A DNA stretch of 64,000 bases, taken from NCBI GenBank assembly GCA_964023205.1, contig OZ026834.1:34882756-34946755 (forward strand). Direction: 5' to 3'. Both the position numbers and the translations under genes were made by a program. Positions within the stretch are counted from its first letter, which is position 1. Each line of letters opens with the position of its first letter. Below are positions 60,532 to 64,000 of the stretch, in pieces. The DNA comes from Lutraria lutraria. Taxonomy: Eukaryota > Mollusca > Bivalvia > Venerida > Mactridae. The notes beneath the pieces were generated by a model that was given only the letters and a program-made list of their open reading frames with translations, did not search any database and was not told the origin of the DNA.

Positions 60532-60540
60532 TTTTAGATA

Positions 60541-60618
60541 TCGAGGGTTCAACGCAACAGTGTCGTAACTCATATTGAAATAAGAGCAAGTTACGACCGT
60601 GTTGCGCTGAGCCCTTGA
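60541..60618 (+). repeat. Dispersed hairpin element, copy 4, in the SLC52 3' UTR
   Basis: It begins 10 bases after the SLC52 stop codon and ends before the AATAAA at 60704, so it should be transcribed as a strong stem-loop. Sequence is nearly identical to copy 1. Confidence 0.85.
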
Positions 60619-60703
60619 TATGTGTCACATGATGATATGACATGAATTTGTAATTTGGTATTATTAAATGATGTATTGATATTTTATAATATTTCAGTTT
60701 ATA

Positions 60704-60709
60704 AATAAA
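60704..60709 (+). promoter_or_regulatory. SLC52A3: SLC52 polyadenylation signal AATAAA
   Basis: AATAAA 173 bases after the stop codon. The short 3' UTR thus defined contains one copy of the dispersed hairpin element (60541-60618). Confidence 0.5.
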
Positions 60710-62410
60710 GTATGAAAGGTCTCGAGAATCAACATCTTTCGGTGTGAATAACTCATTCAAAAATTTCTTTCTGGTTACCTGACCGACATATTTTTTCGCC
60801 AAGACCCTGACTTTTGAATAAGCCCAAGGAACAGTACATCTAATTTCTGACTTTTTTACCTGCTTTCTAGAGCCAAAAAAGCTCCGATTTACCTACTGGT
60901 ACCTAAGTCAAGGGTCGCTGGGATAAATTAGGGGTCAGTCAGGACACCAGTAACAAACTTTTTTTATGCCTTATCATGAAAGAGTGTATCAACAGCTGCC
61001 TTGTCAAAAATAACACCACAAAACTGAACAGTTTTAACTGAATAATTTAATTATTTTAGAAAAACTAAAATGAACATCATTATTTTGTACAAATGTTCAA
61101 CACATGAATTTACCCTTTTAAAAGGTAGTTTTTATCATGACATGATACCATCCTCTCCACTATAAGCTGAGTATCAGTTAACTATTCGTAAATAAAATTC
61201 AGGCAAGGTAAAGGGAATAATTTCCCTCTCATTGAGTACAATAAAGTTCAACCTCTTCAGAGTGGCCCACTCTTCAACAACAACATAATATTCTCCCACA
61301 ACACGATTTAACTATTAACTCAACCTCTCTAGAGCAACAACCTCTCAACAGCAACATAATTTTGCTACTCCAAAAGGGTGTTGCTTTAGTGATGTTGCAC
61401 TGTATATCTGTTATTCTGTAACAAGACATTAAGACAGCAAAACCTCGATATTCCAACCACCCTTGGGATCAAATATATCAAGCTTGATACTGACTTGGTC
61501 TCATTATTAATTTCAAATAGAGAGGAAATATTGAAACTACTTTGAAATTAACTGGTAGTAATTATGAAATAATGAAGTGGTCAATAAATGAGGTTTTACT
61601 TCATTGTAACATTCAAGCAAAATGATATTATGATAATATATTATCATACCAGTAATATTTATTAATTATTTATAAAACATAAACACAGCAGGCTACGATG
61701 CATAACATTCTTAACAATTTAAAACTTAAGAATAACGTTGAACATATAATCGGTCCAGGTTAGAACGATTTCCTGCCTAAGTGTATAATACGATATACAA
61801 ATATTGAAATTCATTCGCACTATGGCAAGAGGAAAACTAAATTTATAAGTAAATTTGCTTCCTTGAAATAAATCCCTAATTTTATTGAGCACCATTTTCT
61901 TGTTGTCTTCAAGTCATTGACTCAATGAAAACAGGTCCTTTAATGGAACTCAGCACCGGAAGGATATAATTAAATCAAGATAATGAAAACTTACAGTCAC
62001 AACAATGTTACATTGATAACACACTGATAATCATACATAATAAATGCATCCACATTTGCAGAAATGAAATAAAAACTAAATTCAAACAAACCACAGCTCT
62101 TGGATCAGCAATCTAAATCTGCAGTCTATTCTTACTATGTGTATATTTAAGTTTAAACACAATTTTTTTTGTGAATTATTTCTTGTCATTTACAGTCAAT
62201 CATTGACCATCATTACTATCCTGAATATCTCATCAACATCTGGGTATGTATGATCTCAGGTAAAGTTTAATCATTCAATCTATCCCTGTCATAACATGAA
62301 CAGAATTGAATGCAACACGCAACGGCAGAGAATGGAGATTCCAATTGAATGATGTACCAAAAAGTGGAGTCACATACATCAGAGTCTTATCGTCCTCTAA
62401 CTCGAGCAGG
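60710..62410. other. Spacer between SLC52 and the right-end gene
   Basis: No gene seen. Degraded TACAGTACAACCTCT-type sequence at about 61255-61405 and an AAACCTCGATATTCC..GAGGTTTTACT element at about 61438-61601. The left part of 61880-62410 is probably the 3' UTR of the minus-strand gene. Confidence 0.45.
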
Positions 62411-63769
62411 TCAACTTCTATGCCATTCATAATTTGATGAACCATAAATCTGAAATGTTAATTCTGAAATTCATATGTCATCAAGGCACAACAAAATTTG
62501 ATTTTTTAAAAATTTTACAAGCGTTTCAACAGTATTTTTAGTATTCAATGATAATTTATGAAATGTTTAAATCAGTAACCATTAGCATTATTAAGCAACA
62601 AATTTCTATGAACTTTTGGAACAACCCTCATATATCAGAGGGTAGGTAACTTTACCAATGCACCTGAATTCTGTACCAGTACTAACCTTGTTATCTATAA
62701 GTGACTGAAACTTTCGAATCTGCAATGGAAAACAAATGGCTTTTAGACATGATTGTTAGATTAATTTCTGATGGAAAACTGGACCGGTGAATAGATGTCA
62801 CATGACATGTACAAAATGATACACCAAAATACTTAAAAAAACAGGCATCTGAACAATGACCCATTGAAATTAACACCATTTTACTCTCTATACACATTGT
62901 TTATCTAGATTTTTATCAACACCAGATGTTCTAAATCATATAAAAAAGAATCTTTGTCAATGTCTAAGCTTTTAGAAAAACAAGAAATAAAACCAAGCAC
63001 ATATGCAAAAAGTTTTACAATTAAGTAAAACAATTTATTTGTGTAAACTTTAATATGTTGGCGACAAAAGATCACCAGAAAATCACAAAAAGTCATTAAC
63101 ACAAGGCAAAGGGTGAATATAATCATGAAAAATAAGGACAACAAAATTTAATGCACATATAGCGAAAAACAAAAGCATGCATTTAAATATCAGATGGACT
63201 AAAAGACTAAGATCTAAAGCAACTCGGCTACATGTTTTTGACTACTTCTGAGACATTGACAGAGATATAAGTGAATGATAAGAAACAACAACTCTTGAAA
63301 GATATTGGAAGTTTATGGGAAAAACAAACTTACTTTGCTCAAACCAACATTTAATGGTAGTGTGGGGGCACACATTTTCTGGGCCCCGGAGAACATTTTT
63401 TGTATATTGATTTAAACGTTAATGTTGCACAGCAGCAATCGTTAAATATGTATTACTGATAGAGTGATAGTACTAATTACTGATAGTATTGTTGTTGAAA
63501 GACAAAATTCCACTTCTTCTTAACTATGCAAAATTCCAAGTCCCCTGAAATGTAATTACCAGTACGGCACTGTGTGTATTCTGTCTAGTGTCTAACTGAT
63601 ATGCTTACCATTCTTGTAAACTACTCCTTAGTCTTCTCACTTTCCTCCTTAGTCTTCTCAATTTCCTCCTTGTCATCAACAGTTACCTTAAAGCCACTAG
63701 TTCCAATATTAACCCTAGCAATCTTGACATTTTCAGGCTTATGTCCCCAAAGCACCATAGTTTGTTCCA
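62411..63769 (-). CDS. 3' end of an unrecognised gene (three C-terminal exons, partial)
   Basis: Three putative exons on the minus strand: 63769-63687 (acceptor TTTATTTTAG, donor GTAACT), 62719-62687 (acceptor TTTTCCATTGCAG, donor GTTAGT) and 62449-62411 (acceptor ACATTTCAG, stop TGA). They join in phase 0 and require phase 1 from an exon beyond the window edge. Readable peptide pieces are VEQTMVLWGHKPENVKIARV, NIGTSGFK, IRKFQSLIDNK and IYGSSNYEWHRS. I do not recognise the family. Alternatives: the first exon may read on 48 bases past the GTAACT donor to a TAG at 63637-63639, giving a Lys/Glu-rich tail, with a good GTAAGC donor following inside the 3' UTR; the last exon is also open in another frame as far as 62282. 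A minus-strand AATAAA lies at 61881-61886. Confidence 0.45.
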
Positions 63770-64000
63770 CTAAAATAAAAAGTTGTACATGTATGTAATA
63801 TTATTTTATATTTCCTTATAAATGCCTGAACTGATGTAGTTATACTTTCTTCCAATGTAGATCAACAGTTTGAATGATTTCTTAATACATTGGATGTAAT
63901 TTTACAGATCATCCAAGCATTAAGATGTTCATTAGAGTAGAGCATGTAAATATCCAGTCTGATACTCAAAGTTTTTTCTTGAACATATCATCAGATTTAG

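Overview
The window is nuclear DNA of an animal, most likely a bivalve mollusc. It is AT-rich. The genes are split into many short exons with GT-AG introns, and introns and spacers are packed with short inverted-repeat transposons, tRNA-derived SINEs and tandem repeats. Among the repeats is a block that begins with a GCTCAC..GTGAGC hairpin and ends in GGCCCTCTTG, of a kind common in bivalve genomes. The class is inferred from repeat character and protein relatedness; species was not determined. There are no bacterial operons, CRISPR arrays or prophages.

Five genes can be read. (1) PNPT1, mitochondrial polynucleotide phosphorylase, minus strand, 22109 to 2491: 23 exons, all phases join, 763 residues. 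(2) GLO1, glyoxalase I, minus strand, 30321 to 24950: 6 exons, 183 residues, all four metal ligands present. (3) TECPR2, an autophagy/secretory tectonin-WD40 protein, plus strand, 31822 to 50580: 17 coding exons, 1539 residues, with an LC3-interacting-type motif at the extreme C-terminus. (4) A riboflavin transporter of the SLC52 family, plus strand, 58333 to 60531: 2 coding exons, 451 residues. (5) The 3' end of an unrecognised gene, minus strand, 63769 to 62411. GLO1 and TECPR2 are head to head across about 1.5 kb. PNPT1 and GLO1 are in tandem. Apart from this proximity nothing suggests the genes work together; they are unrelated housekeeping functions (mitochondrial RNA decay/import, methylglyoxal detoxification, autophagy and ER exit, vitamin B2 uptake).

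I found no new multi-gene system. The most unusual structure is in PNPT1: the 3' splice site of intron 6, with the first 16 bases of exon 7, has been tandemly amplified about tenfold, so the true acceptor is preceded by a ladder of near-identical acceptors, each of which would lead to an in-frame stop. Other notable items are a perfect 46-bp GC-rich palindrome flanked by a 10-bp direct repeat in a GLO1 intron, a dispersed hairpin element present four times (once in the SLC52 3' UTR), two GC-AG introns, several complete MITEs with target duplications, and a transposon nested in another element whose uninterrupted sequence survives beside it.

Layout: 1-2490 no gene; 2491-22109 PNPT1; 22110-24949 spacer with SINE and hAT-like MITE; 24950-30321 GLO1; 30322-31808 shared upstream region; 31809-50580 TECPR2; 50581-58292 repeat-rich spacer; 58293-60709 SLC52; 60710-62410 spacer; 62411-64000 partial gene. 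All exon calls were made by eye from splice consensus, phase and remembered family sequences.
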